Made by a program: the position numbers and the translations under genes
Shown here: in pieces, positions 1 to 11,440 of the stretch
How the letters are laid out: each line of letters begins with the position of its first letter
Numbering within the stretch: position 1 is the first letter of the stretch
DNA from: Pseudoneurospora amorphoporcata
Taxonomy: Eukaryota; Ascomycota; Sordariomycetes; Sordariales; Sordariaceae
Length of the DNA: 64,000 bases
Direction: 5' to 3'
NCBI GenBank assembly: GCA_033297205.1
Contig: MU859154.1
Coordinates: forward strand, 1 to 64,000
The notes under the pieces: model-generated
What the model was told of the DNA's origin: nothing
Database searches by the model: none
What the model saw: the letters and a program-made list of their open reading frames with translations, nothing else

Positions 1-80
1 CCGCGCCCCCCGCGCCCCGCCCCGCCCCCCGCCCCCCGCCCCCCCCCCCCGCCCGGCCCGCCGGCGGCCGGGCGGCCGCG
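1..80. repeat. C/G-only low-complexity edge
   Basis: The first 80 or so bases are almost entirely C and G, built of irregular runs of C broken by G. Nothing else in the window looks like this. It then changes abruptly to ordinary sequence. It could be a real low-complexity tract, but an assembly or sequencing artefact next to a gap or contig end is at least as likely. Confidence 0.6.
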
Positions 81-690
81 GGCGTTGGGACACTGGGATA
101 CTAAGACGCTGGTCGTCGAATAGTTAGCTTATTTGAATCGGAATTTTTTGGGTGTTGTTACTGGCATTTTTCGTCTCTCATTTTTATCTATTGCGACGTT
201 GTGTGTTTAACTTGTTGAGGGGTTGTAGTTTAAAGGGGTTGTTGACAAAAGGCTTCACCTAAGCAGCCCGATAAACCCCAGGGCAAATACTGCCGACAGC
301 CACCCCATGTACTTGCGGCTTAACCACTGTTTCACCCAGTATAGCTCTACTCACTAGGCTCCTGCCATTTGTGCACTTCCATGGGTGTCTAATAGTACAT
401 TTTTTGAGGAGTGTCTAGGTACACCTCAGGCACCTATCTCGTGACACTGGCAGTACCTGGAATGTAGTATCATTCACGATGCGCTGGGCTCGGCTTGTGT
501 AAAAGTCAACGGCGATCAAACGATATGCTTCGCTCAGGAAACCAAGATCCCACAGCCAGTCGGCGCGACTCGGACTAAAGGAGTTATTTTGGGCAAAACT
601 TTCAAGAGTAACAATGGGGCACAAAGCAAGACAAACTGAGTAACGAGAAGACTGCGGCAAAGGATTTCCAAATCAACTGCCATACGTCAG
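81..690. repeat. Left copy of a diverged direct duplication
   Basis: Bases 85 to 150 match 2192 to 2262 closely: both carry the GACGCTGGTCGTCGAATAGT core followed by GAATCGGAATTTT. Weaker matches in the same order follow, at 383-415 against 2341-2375, and at 607-665 against 2488-2550 (both with AACGAGAAGAC and GCGGCA). The order is kept but spacing differs, so one copy has gained or lost sequence. No protein gene is recognised here; short open frames do not resemble known families. Confidence 0.6.
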
Positions 691-1411
691 TTGTCTTTTT
701 TTCGCTGTCTTGTAAGATCTCCCAATCATGAAAAAATGTGTAGAGACAATGAAGACTGTTGGTGTTGGCGCCGGGAGCCAGATCCCGTCTCCCCCCTTTG
801 ACGATTGACGGGCCGCCCGCTAGGCCCCCTGCTACGTTCAACTTTTCCCAACATCACCGCGAGGCAAAGAACAATAACGAAAGTAATGAAGAACATCCCG
901 ATGTCCCAACCCGAGAGAAGAACCCAACAACAACAATCCAATCCGCCAGTATGGTTGGAAATAACAGCAGTGCTCGCCCCCCTGAAGGCGGGAATGCGAA
1001 AGAAAGCATGCGTGCTCGGATTGATGACATGACCTTGTGAGTTCAATACCTCGAGGCGCCAACAGTTTTTATACCAGCCCTGGCGCGAGTGGAAACCCTT
1101 TCTTGCCCCGTCGGGATCAGACCATCAGTTGCCTAGTGATCTCGAAGGGCTGCTTGTTGGAGGCAGATACTCTCGAAGTGTAATTACACAACTCGCCATG
1201 TTGAAGATGAGGAAGGAAAATCGATGGGCAGTCGTCTTTGAGAATAAAGATCTCTGAATCATCCAGCAGCAAAGATGAACTGTCTTTCCCCTCATCGGCA
1301 TCATCGGCATCCCGGCAGCCTCCCAGAGAAAAAAAACAGATCAAGATCAAGATCAGCCTTTATCTTCTCAGCAACAACAGGAGGAAAAACCACCAACCTC
1401 ACACTACCAAA
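691..1411. other. Non-coding stretch, nothing recognised
   Basis: No open frame here looks like a real exon: the longest frames on the two strands overlap each other and resemble no family I know. No tRNA or repeat was seen. Confidence 0.4.
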
Positions 1412-1689
1412 ATGTCAAACATCACGGATACCGCCGCAACCAGACTCCCCAGCAGAACCTCGATAGCATCTTGACGTCCAAGTTTTGGACCTTGGTATCC
1501 CGCAGCGAGGGTGATGAAAAAGCGAAATGAAACACGATTTACCAGAGCCTCGAAACCTGGAGCAACAGCAACCCCAGCCGAGTTTTCAAAGCCGGTGAGG
1601 AGCTCAACTTGAGCCAGTTGTGGAACAACTACTTCAACCCCACGCCCGAGGAGCTGAACAATCTAAGGCGTTTTTTTTTCCTGTTATGA
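1412..1689 (+). pseudogene. Possible broken gene remnant
   Basis: An ATG at 1412 in a good fungal start context (CAAAATG) opens a short frame that stops after 20 codons. From 1438 another frame reads through to 1689 with a single internal TGA at 1528-1530. It has codon-like composition and a helical, Trp- and Asn-rich peptide (for example SLETWSN and LSQLWNNYFN). One frame change plus one stop in an otherwise open stretch suggests a decayed gene. I do not recognise the family. An undetected intron or chance cannot be excluded. Confidence 0.3.
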
Positions 1690-2583
1690 GTTAATCATGA
1701 AGAAATATCCAATGCAGATCGAGAGACTAACTGGAAGGACTTACCTGTAGGGCGAGAAACACCAAGCGAGACTCTTGCCCGAGGTCACTATCGAAAGACG
1801 AGTTAAACTCATCACCGGTGGTACCAGACCCAAACAACACACAACAGTGTATGATAGAGGTGCCTGCCAAATATGTGGGCAAAACGGAGGCGGTTCCTAT
1901 GGTCCGAACGTACCGGCCGAGGAACGCCATCATCACCATCACTAGGATGGATTCCCACCTCAGCGGAGACCAAGGAAGAACTCGACGAGGAGCCGTCAGG
2001 GGCAATAAAATCAAGTGATAGACTCGGCGGGCTAATCTGAGATAGCCGAGTTAGAGGATGTTTCAAGGATCGATGCAGGCTGTGTTGTATTCAGCTAGGC
2101 ACTTTCACATCTCGGCAAAGGGAATCGGGATCGTGGATGGCTTAGACTGAAGCTGAAGCCTCAAGGCATGGGTTCAGGTTTGGGATGATTGGGACGTTGG
2201 AACACTGGGACACTGAGACACTGGGACGCTGGTCGTCGAATAGTTGGCTGATCGAATCGGAATTTTGGGTCTACCATCAACCTTAATTGTTCCATCTTTT
2301 TCGCTCGCTCATTGCTGACAATGTGCTTCTTCAAGTTTTTGTGGGTATCTGATAATACATCTAAGAGTAGTGTCCATACCATCACGGTCGTTGGGCCAGG
2401 ACACAGTCAGTGACACACGTAAAATGTAGGTCCCAGGTCTAGTGGACAACTTTCGGGCTGGAAAATCATTTCCCGCTTAATAGGGAAAGAGTAACCATAT
2501 GACACGAAGCACAAGGTAGATCAAGCAACGAGAAGACGGCGGCAGTGGATGGATATTACTAGTGATAATATGATATTCGGAGC
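1690..2583. repeat. Intergenic, with right copy of the direct duplication
   Basis: Bases 2192 to about 2550 are the right-hand copy of the duplication whose left copy lies at 85 to about 690. The first 70 bases are the best conserved; the rest is patchy. From 1690 to 2190 nothing is recognised. The dynein light intermediate chain 3' end lies just downstream, so part of the duplicated block may be 3' untranslated sequence. Confidence 0.5.
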
Positions 2584-4426
2584 TCATGACTGCCGACTCC
2601 TGTTCATAAGGCCAGTGAAGAATGCTTGCAGGTTCTCGGTGTCCATCTGGGGAGTCTCCTCCACAGTCTCGCCTTCGGGGCTAAGGGGTTCGGGCGAGGT
2701 ACCAAATGCTTGGCGTTCCTATAAGTTGAAAATCATGTCAGCGTATAGACCTCAAAAAGGGCAAACAAGGAACAGGATGAGAACTTACCTTGAGTCGCTG
2801 GAGCATGTCGTCGGCATCCACCTGGATGCCTCCCATGTTGAACTGCACCGGGCCAATGTGCTCCAAGACCTTGGCCTCGGCTTGCTGTTTGAGTTGGTCG
2901 TCCTCGGCCGTCAATGAGTCCGACGTCGTTTTCCTTACGCTCTTTATCCTAGCCAGATGGCCAGTTGGCTCCTCGTTCTTTTGCTTGTATACATCCAGCA
3001 ACTTCAGCTGCTTTTCCAGGAACTGTTGTGTCTCTGTCGTCTGCACTTCCAGCTTGGTCGAGTGACTGCTCGAACCGGCAATATGGAGCGCATCCATGGT
3101 AGGATCTTGTACAGAAGCTTCGTACAATGCAACGGAAGATCCCTCGGGCTCTTTTGGCTCTTCGTACTCATCCTCGTCGGGTTCTTGTTCGTCATCGCCA
3201 GTTTCGTTGTCATCTGCCTTGACTAGTTGTTGATCATCGCCATCGGCGACGCGTTCAGGTTGTCGTGGCCACGGTATGCTTAGATCCGCAGCCCACCCGG
3301 AGCTGACTGACTCGACATCGAATCCTTCCCTGAGCACACGGATTTTACCCCAGGAGTCCCAGTTCGGGGGCACGAGAATCTTATCTCTGTCGATAACGTT
3401 GTGTTTAAGTGGTTGCTTCTTAAGAAGAGAGTGAATACCCAGGCTGGAGTGAACCAAGGTTGGTAGTTGCGAGGGCAACGACGGAGTGGTGTAAATCAGC
3501 GATGCGCCGTCTGCCAGGCAGTATCCGTTAGTTCCTTATCCTCGACTGAAAAGGTACCAGTTGGACATGACTTACGCCTTAGAAGGATCGTCCGGAGGAA
3601 CTGTAGCACCACGTCAAATTCCTCTTCTTTCCAGCCTTGAGTCTTTTCCAAATGCTCCATTTTCTCGGCCTGGATCAACACATTAGCGTCCCCATTCTGT
3701 CCACACAGCCTCCGTTGAACAACCCACATTCTGGCATACGACGCAAAGAGGCATGCCCAAGGCGTCCTCCCACTCTCCAGGACCAACCGGAAGGGAGACG
3801 TCAGCATCCGCAGACGTAGTCGGGACAGCGCTGGTACCATCCAGGTTAAGCCCGCCACCTCGGCCCCGTTCCCTCCAAACGGTCATGACCTCTTCCATAG
3901 TTGCCGAGCACTCGCGGTTGAGTTTCTGAAAGACCGTTCGCAACAACAGAATCCACTCTCTCAGTTGGCGCATCCACTTCCAGGGCTGTGACCAATCCAG
4001 CAGGATAACTATCAGCGTGTTCGGTATCGACTGCGGCGTGATAAGAGGCTGTATAAGGGAGGCAAAGGCGGGTGAGGGGTCGGTAAGGGTGTAAACAGAG
4101 ATGCGCGCTAGGGTGTCTTCCTGGTCGGCATCTAGGACGTCGTAGTAGGTGTATCCGAGGGCGAAGCTGTTTGCGATGGGTGGCTTGCGTGATCCCTGGC
4201 GGTCGGTGTTGCGCCGGAGCTCGTTTCTAGAGAGGGACTCGAAAAACTCGCGCTGCGAGTCAACACTGCCACCGAGCAGCAGGATATTCTTTTCGGGGAG
4301 CCGTTTGGCGCTGGCCACGGAGTCCAGCATGGAGCTCCAGAGCTCCTTCTTCTCCTTTTCGCCATTTCTAGAGTCGGAACTCGACGCGGCCGTGTAGCTC
4401 GAGTATCTGTTCGTGTTGGCCGCCAT
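2584..4426 (-). CDS. Cytoplasmic dynein light intermediate chain
   Basis: This encodes the light intermediate chain of cytoplasmic dynein, which binds the heavy chain and links the motor to cargo adaptors. Four exons are read on the minus strand: 4426-3728, 3669-3576, 3510-2789 and 2718-2584, with introns of 58, 65 and 70 bases carrying CTAAT or CTAAC branch sites. Spliced length is 549 residues, normal for fungi. The N-terminal half is a Ras-like fold. The nucleotide-binding loop position reads GGSVDSQR, so the canonical GxxxxGKS/T is absent. The family signature HGASLIYT is created only by splicing exons 2 and 3, which confirms the junction. After an acidic linker, the C terminus carries a short helix ending QAFFTGLMNRS, matching the conserved adaptor-binding helix of the family. 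The start ATG has a CAACCATGGC context. It diverges from the Bax-inhibitor gene. Confidence 0.93.
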
Positions 4427-5564
4427 GGTTGCGGCTCGGTCTCTGCTGTCCTATATGAACCTCAACAGCTCTTCCAATTCTGTCCTTGGGCTATTCGACG
4501 GCGAGGGGCGTTGTTGATGTTGATGTTAGAGCTGCGCTGGGACTATCGCATATGCACCCGAGGGGTAGAGTCGGGGCGGTTATGGCAGTGACGGGCTCAA
4601 AGTTCTTGTCGTGAGAGGTCTGGCCTTGTCATGGTGCGCTGAACCTGCGATCGTGGGGTGGTGATTCGATAGGGTTCTTGTCGTGAAAGGCAAACAGAGA
4701 GCAGAAAGAAGAGGTCGATTAGAGTCGGGATCGCCTTGATTGAGCTGGACCTTCCCAAGTGTTTCTACTGGCGGGCCGTCAATTGCCCGAAACGCGAGTT
4801 GCTTCCGGGTGCTCCAGCGCTCGGTTCGCGTGCTGAAGTGCAACCCACCTCAACAAACGACACAAAGGCTCGTTGTTGCGCCGGTGGACCATTGAGCTGG
4901 GAAACGGGAGCCACGCAGGCGCGCAGGGAGGACCGTTGCCAGTCCCTTCCTATTTGGTGGAGTCCCTTTCGCATGTGTCGATCAGGGCGTGGGTCTCTGA
5001 CTGGTGGTTTCAAGGCTTTGTCCTTGAACCCTAACCCTTATCCTTCCCATCTTATGACGAGGCTGGGTGGGTCAGCAGGACCAACAAAAGCGCGGATGTG
5101 ACAGCCCTTTTCAAGGTTGGCGCGGCCGAAGTTTCGATAAAATGGTGGAAGGTTCGGAACAGTCACCCGGTGGTAACAGATACACTCCAAATTTATGTGC
5201 ATTTCGGTTAGTGGTCTATGGGATTGTGACTCGCTGCGCCACTCTGGACAACAACCCGTCATTGGTCCAGGCAGGCGGCAAGGTCAAGTCCATCATCCCC
5301 GCCCCGGGGTCCCGAAATCCATTACATCCATATCCACCTTGAAGTCCACTGCTGCTGCACCACAACACCGTCATCAGCGGATCAATCACATCTCTCCGGG
5401 CGTCCCTCTTATAAACTCTCAGCCGTCCACTTACATAACCTAGAATCGTCCTTTTTCATCCGACCATCTGTCTCGGTTCAGTGGTATCGTATCGTTCGCC
5501 TTAACCATCTTGATTCAACGTCGCGACAAGGACAACCAGAGAGAGCATCATCATCAAAGAAACA
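4427..5564. promoter_or_regulatory. Divergent promoter region, dynein LIC / Bxi1
   Basis: About 1.1 kb separates two divergent genes and holds no believable gene. At 5025-5039 lies TGAACCCTAACCCTT, a telomere-repeat-like (telobox) word. The same 15 bases occur in opposite orientation at 15180-15194, in the Ist3/ceramide synthase promoter region. The sequence just before 5565 (CATCAAAGAAACA) is a typical A-rich fungal leader. Confidence 0.5.
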
Positions 5565-6596
5565 ATGTCGAACACAAAGTACACGCCTGCTCCGCAGGAG
5601 GACCCCGATGTCCACCTCGACTACGCGCAGCCTCCTCCGTCGTACCAAGCAACAGCCGAGAGCAGCACCGCCAACGCCGTCCTCGGTGACCAGGCTCGCC
5701 TCTTTTCTGGTGCTCCACGCAGCAGCCAGGATGAAGATGACATTCCCGATGATTTCAAGGTAGGGAAACTAGTTCAGGTTCAGCAATATGCACCAGCAAC
5801 AACCAACTAACAAATCATGTTAAATAGTTCGGTGGTTCCGTCGCCGAAGCCACAGTCGAAATCCGACACCAGTTCATCCGCAAAGTCTACACCATCCTGA
5901 CGGTCCAGCTCATCGCCACAGGCGCAGTTTCTGCCCTCAGCTTCCTCAGCGATGGCTACAAGAACTGGGTCCAGTCTCATCCGGCCATGATTTGGGTCTC
6001 TGTACGTTCAGTCACCTTACCTTATCCCCACCCCATTCCCTTTTCCCTTTCCCAGTATGTCAACATAACTACAGTAACAGTAACTAACACAAAAACCCAA
6101 ACAGTTCGGCGGCGCCCTAATCTTCATGCTCCTAACCTTCTGGAAGCGCCAATCCTACCCGACAAACCTCCTCTTCCTCTCCGGCTTCACCCTAATGGAA
6201 GCCTACTCCATCTCCGTCTGCGTCAGCTTCTTTGACTCCGCCACCGTTTTGCTCGCCGTCGTCATCACCGCCGGCATCTTCGTCTTCCTCACAGCCTTCG
6301 CCTGCCAAACCAAGTACGACTTCACCTCGTGGATGCCATACCTGGGCGGCGCCCTCTGGGGCCTGATCCTGGCAAGCTTTGTTTACGCTTTCCTGCCACA
6401 AACGAGCACGAGCGAGCTGGTTTATGGTGGTGTCGCGGCGCTGGTCTTTAGCGGGTATATTCTTGTGGACACCCAGCTGGTGATGCGCAAGTTTCATGTG
6501 GAGGAGGAGATTGCCGCGGCGATTAGTTTGTATCTGGATATCCTGAATCTGTTTTTGGCTATTTTGAGGATCCTCAATAGTCAGTCGGACAACTAG
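5565..6596 (+). CDS. bxi1: Bax inhibitor-1 / TMBIM family membrane protein
   Basis: Three exons (5565-5759, 5828-6001, 6105-6596) join in frame to 286 residues. Introns are 68 and 103 bases with GT-AG ends. The first 65 residues are hydrophilic and rich in Pro, Ser and Asp, as in the LFG/GRINA branch of the family. From residue about 84 there are seven hydrophobic segments, starting in exon 2 at KVYTILTVQLIATGAVSAL and ending in exon 3. The short charged C-terminal tail follows the conserved LYLDILNLFLAILRIL helix. Relatives (yeast Bxi1/Ybh3, human TMBIM4) sit in ER, vacuolar or mitochondrial membranes and affect calcium handling and cell-death responses. Which of these applies here is not visible from sequence. 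It is convergent with the septin gene. Confidence 0.93.
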
Positions 6597-7633
6597 GAAG
6601 AAGGCGGGCACGATGACGACGATTCGAATTGATCAGGTGGATTTGTAACAGTGCTGTGCTGCTAGTGGGAAGGGTCGTGGATGGGTAATGGGATTATGGG
6701 AAATAACACGCGTGGGATAGGGCTCTGTGGATTTGGGTTTCGTTGCTTCTTGGTTTCTTCAAATTGGGTTTCACCTGGTAACATGAATCTGCGACTGGAT
6801 GGGTATCATTCATAAGGCTGATAATGTTGGACCGGAAGGTCAACACATCGTGAGGATGGAAAGGGTCCCCTTTTAAAACACAGCGTTTCCGCCCTACCTC
6901 TATAATATCACCTCTCAATATAGCTTACCTGAGCGAAATCACCTGGGGCGATCAAGTGACGTGACAACAAGCACATGGATGTGTACTTACGACGATTCAA
7001 CTCGGGGAAGAATTGAGCAGCATCAAAACGCGAGTCATGAGCTCAACGTTCTAAAAAAAAATAGCCTGAGGCGAGTGAAGTACATTGAATTTAGTTGATA
7101 TCTGCATTAGAAGTCCAATAGTAGAAGTTGGAAAATTCGGGGTGGGGCCATAGGTGTTGGACAAAACCTCGAGACCCTAAAATAATCAAGACAGGTCATA
7201 CGGGTAAAATCATTTCCCGTCAATACGTTCCCGGCCCTTCTGGTCCCAAGCAGTCATGTTTCGACACCCCTTGCTGCATCAACGGCAGACAAGCTGAGCA
7301 TACCAGTTCCACGGACTGGTCCAAACGTAACCCGCCCAGGGAAGGGTTTCCCGACGAACTTGAGGCTGCATTGAATGCCAGCTTGATTGTATGTCCTTGT
7401 CAAGACTGAACCCCCCCACCGTGTTGTTGTCGTCACCATCATATGTCTTCTTTGGAGCCATCATCTCCAGTAAAAAAAAGTCGCTAAATAGCGGGGAATA
7501 TTTTGTGAAACAACACCAAAGAACCAACGCCTGCATAGAATGACCCGATCGCCCTGTGGGGTATTGAAGCTGTTCATGTGGATGTAAACAGTGACGACAG
7601 ATTAGGTAATGTGAGTGCTAGTGTCGTTGGTGC
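6597..7633. other. Convergent 3' region, Bxi1 / Cdc11
   Basis: This 1.0 kb separates the 3' ends of two convergent genes. It is moderately AT-rich, with short open frames on both strands (for example 7128-7409) that overlap each other and match no family I know. It most likely contains both 3' untranslated regions. No tRNA or repeat was seen. Confidence 0.5.
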
Positions 7634-9222
7634 TTAGTTTCCATCTGGGGCACCGTTAATGTCCTGATGGCTGTGGCTGGTGGTGGGTGTCCCTGCTTGG
7701 CCAGCCGCCGCCGCCTCGCGTTGCATGCGGGCTTCAATCTCACGAAGCTGAGATTCGCGGGCGAGGAGCTCCTGGCGCTTCTCGTTGATCTCGCGTTGGA
7801 CCTTGACCTCAATCTCACGAAGCTTCTCCTCCTCACGACGCAGCTGCTCCTCCTTGAGACGAACGGACTGGGAGGCGAGATCCTCAGGGTTCATAGAAGA
7901 GTCACTGTAGTAATGTTAGTACCGTAGCCGCCATGTGATTGCAACCGGGAACTTCAGGGAAGCACTTACACTCCAGCACCACCCTCAACGCTCTTGCTGA
8001 GCTTTTCGGTACGGTAGTTCTCGTATAGGAAGTCGTGGGTGATCTCCTTCAGATCGGCGAGATGCGAGTGAAGAAGGGCGGAACGAATGGCCAAGAAGTC
8101 GGAATGGCGCGGGTTATCGACCTCAACGACACCCCATGGATATTGGCGAGCGCGGACCTTGCGTCCACCAATCTCGATGATATCCTCCGAGCCAACAATA
8201 GCGAACGGCATGAGACCTCTGAGTTCGGCGTTCTCCTCCACGGTATCCTCATCGTCCTCCTCGATATCATAAGGGAAATTGTATACTGGGATGCGGTAAT
8301 GCTCGATATCCTCCATCACCAGCTTCTTGGACTCGGCAAGCTCAGCCGGAGTGAGCGTATCAGCACGGCCGATAACGGGGATAACGTTGACTCGAGGCGC
8401 AAGGCGCTTCATGAGCTCGATGTCCAACTCGCGGAGACTAGTAGCACATGTTAGTCGCGGTTGAGATGTGTAATGGAAGGATTGAAACCTACCCATGGCC
8501 GGTCGGGGTGATGAAGTAGAGCATGGCATGGACACGGTTGTCCCTGAAGCGGGGGTTACGCTTAATGCGCGACTCCTCCGCAAGAATATCATCGTACTGC
8601 CTTTCGAGGTAGCCAACAATCTCGGAGAAGGATGCCTCGTTGTCGATCTGGTCGCCGAAGCCGGGTGTGTCGACAATGGTAAGGGCGATACGCGTCCCCT
8701 CCTCATCGAGCTCGAGCTCTGTAATATAGACAGTTAGACAATCGTCAATCGCACCACGGGGTCCTGGACTGGAGTGTGAAGCATACCAACTGTGATGGGC
8801 TTGATCTTGACGCCCTCCTCAACGTGGGCGGTCGCGGGATCATCGGAGTCCTTGTGAGTGAGAACCTCTTTGCCGCAGAGGGTGTTGACGAAGGTGGTAC
8901 GGCCTGGGGAGATACGCGATGGTCAGTACTTGATCGAAGCACGACGGAGTAGTCTTGTTGGGGGTTGGAAGGACTCACCAGTTCCTGATGCGCCACAGAC
9001 CATCAGGCAGAACTGGATACCCTTCTTGACATTCTTCTTGCGGCGGATCATCTTCTGCCGAGAGGAGATGGTGTTAGTGAACATGACGGGCGACCGGATA
9101 GCTTATTTGGGTAGCAATTGGTAGCGTTGTAGGTCGAAGACACGAAGATGGAGTGCTAGGACGGTGAGAGGACAACGAGAACGAGGCAAGCAACAAACAA
9201 AACATACGGCAGGCAGAGACAT
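7634..9222 (-). CDS. cdc-11: Septin, Cdc11 group
   Basis: This septin of the Cdc11 (AspA) group forms the hetero-oligomeric filaments that mark septation and branch sites at the membrane. Six exons on the minus strand (9222-9208, 9054-8979, 8903-8787, 8718-8493, 8437-7970, 7904-7634) give 390 residues. The first exon encodes only MSLPA. The basic membrane-binding patch RRKKNVKK precedes the P-loop. That loop reads GASGTGRT (residues 26-33) with Arg 32 in place of the catalytic Lys, as I recall from yeast Cdc11. The switch motif DTPGFGD and the septin unique element follow. The C terminus has a coiled coil of about 50 residues, LKEEQLRREEEKLREIEVK onwards, in phase with the yeast Cdc11 coil. 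All introns are GT-AG. It lies divergent to hsv2. Confidence 0.95.
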
Positions 9223-11440
9223 GGTGACAGCTGGCGGTTGGCGCCCTTAATTTCTCGACGACGGGTCCGTAAAAACAAGCAAAAAGGCAAATAAGGGGAG
9301 TGTCTACCTCGAAGGATTGACTGGGGAAGAATAGTGGTAGTATGGTTAATGGGATTGGCTATCCAGTCACCAAAAATGCGGCGACTGAGATGATGGCTTG
9401 GAGATGGAGATGGAGTCGGGTAGAGGTAAGGTCGGGTAGTGGTGGCCGCGTCCGTCGTATCGAAAGTCGTGGGGAGGTCGTGGAGTGGGCGTTCAGATTG
9501 GAAAAGGAGAAGATGGGAAGTGCAATTTCACAAAATGTTGCGGTGTTACGGCAATGGACTGGACTGCTGCCCATGCCCAGAGTGGACGTGGGCGTGGATG
9601 CTGCCAGTGACAGGATCGGGATGGGATGATGGGGACCAGCCAGGAGCCAACGACGGGGGCAGGCGTGGTGGCACGGAGCAGCCAGTTCCAGCGACGGGTT
9701 CTCACACCCAGTGAAGAGGTGCTGCAGCTACAGTAGCGACCCCCAGCTAGGTACAGGACCTGGCTGTGCTTGCTTGCCCAGAGCACGGAGCCAATCCACT
9801 CATCACGGGCTAGAATAAACACCCGGCCACGGTGGAGACAAACGGGAAACCTCATGTCGCAGGGCAGAAGTGGAAGCTCGAGGAACAACCTTCAGAGGAC
9901 ATCCGGATAGAGAGAACATGAAAAGTTTTCAGTGGCTCACAATCACTTTAGTATTCGATCTCGTAGACTGACAACCACAAACACTGGGTACATTAAACAT
10001 TCAGTTCACAGGTCATTTGACTCGTCGCGGACATCTCGACCTGATGAAGCTGCAGTGCAATCAGATGGGAATGATCGGCAAGACCTCTCCCACGCAACTC
10101 CCCAAAAACAACTTGAACAGCTCCATTCTCCATGGCAATCAGGGGGTCATTTGCTAAGCTCCTGACGCTTGACTGTTTCTGGTAAAGCGTGTAACCCAAA
10201 CCACAGGCTGTGATTCGAGCTTCTGAAGTGGGCAGCTGAAGTGCAGCTTCCAGCAAGTGCATTGCCAGCTGTCAGCCATCAGCCTAGGTGCTGCCGCGTG
10301 CTGCTTCATCAAGTTGATGTCGTGTGTTGGAGTCCATGTTCGGTCCCGTCGATCCATCACCGGGGCATGCTCCATTTCATCGTCACAGAAGCTCATCCGG
10401 GGTGTAGTACTTGTCATCGGCGCGGGGCCAGGCGGGAACTTCCACTTGCGATCCATCCGTCACTTTCAACCAGACTTCAAACCAAGCATCCTCGACGTCC
10501 TGCCGTCCTGCGCATATATCTTGACTGAGCCGCCATGTGAGGCTCTCATTGTCGGCCCGCCCCTGCTGAATCCCGTCCTTCCTGTTCTCTTATCTCATTG
10601 TTTCTCAAAGAGCATCCAGAGCAGGTCTCGTGAGGCCTAAACAAAGCCATAGATACACAACTCCCGCTCCATCACGAACCAACGTTGTGTGAAGAAACCA
10701 TACAGGTCTGGTCATACTCCATACCCTTCTATCTCCTGCAACTTGGACCTACTGAATGCTTCCGTCCGCAGTGTGGAGAGCGTCGATTAGTTGCATGTGG
10801 CATGTGGCATGTCAAGGCGCCTGCTTTGCGAGCTTTGAACAGCCGGCGATGACTGCTGCCGCCACGCAGGTCCCGTATTATATGCATTACATGTCGACGG
10901 ACTAGCGACATCACTCCTAATCTTATCCATCTACAATCTCACCTCTCGAGCTCCTACGTATACCAGTATTTCCCAACGATTTCCCAGCAGAGTCTACCTA
11001 TCAAACTGACGGCAGAGCTACCACTCCGTATCATTTCGAGTTCTCTCTCATCAGACTGATCATCGACCCATTCATGGCCGCGTGGGACCTGACCACCTCG
11101 GCAGCTCGAACCTCGGCCTCCGCTCTCTACACTCAGAAAAGACCCCCAGACTGAGTGAGATAGGACATCCAGTGTGCCAACTACACACACTCTGTCAGCA
11201 GGTACTTCTAGAGACTGAGCAACAGCTTCACACTTTCGGCCACCTCTTAAGGTTGTGCTTGTACTACCATATACCTATCCCCGTTAAGTTCTGCCTCAAA
11301 AAGCTTCCTCTGTACACAGACATTCCCGTGTGGTGCTATACTTGCGTTTGGTCTATAGCCCGAACGAAGAACCCTTCCCCTTACCAATACTTCCGTTCTC
11401 CGCTCTACTTGTTGGCCTGCGCCAGCCCGTAGAGGTAGCA
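9223..11440. promoter_or_regulatory. Divergent promoter region, Cdc11 / Hsv2
   Basis: A 2.2 kb stretch between two divergent genes. Open frames of up to about 130 codons exist on both strands but shadow one another and resemble no known protein. A long 5' leader for hsv2 is likely, since pyrimidine-rich and CT-rich tracts run from 10,900 to 11,430. No RNA gene or repeat recognised. Confidence 0.4.
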
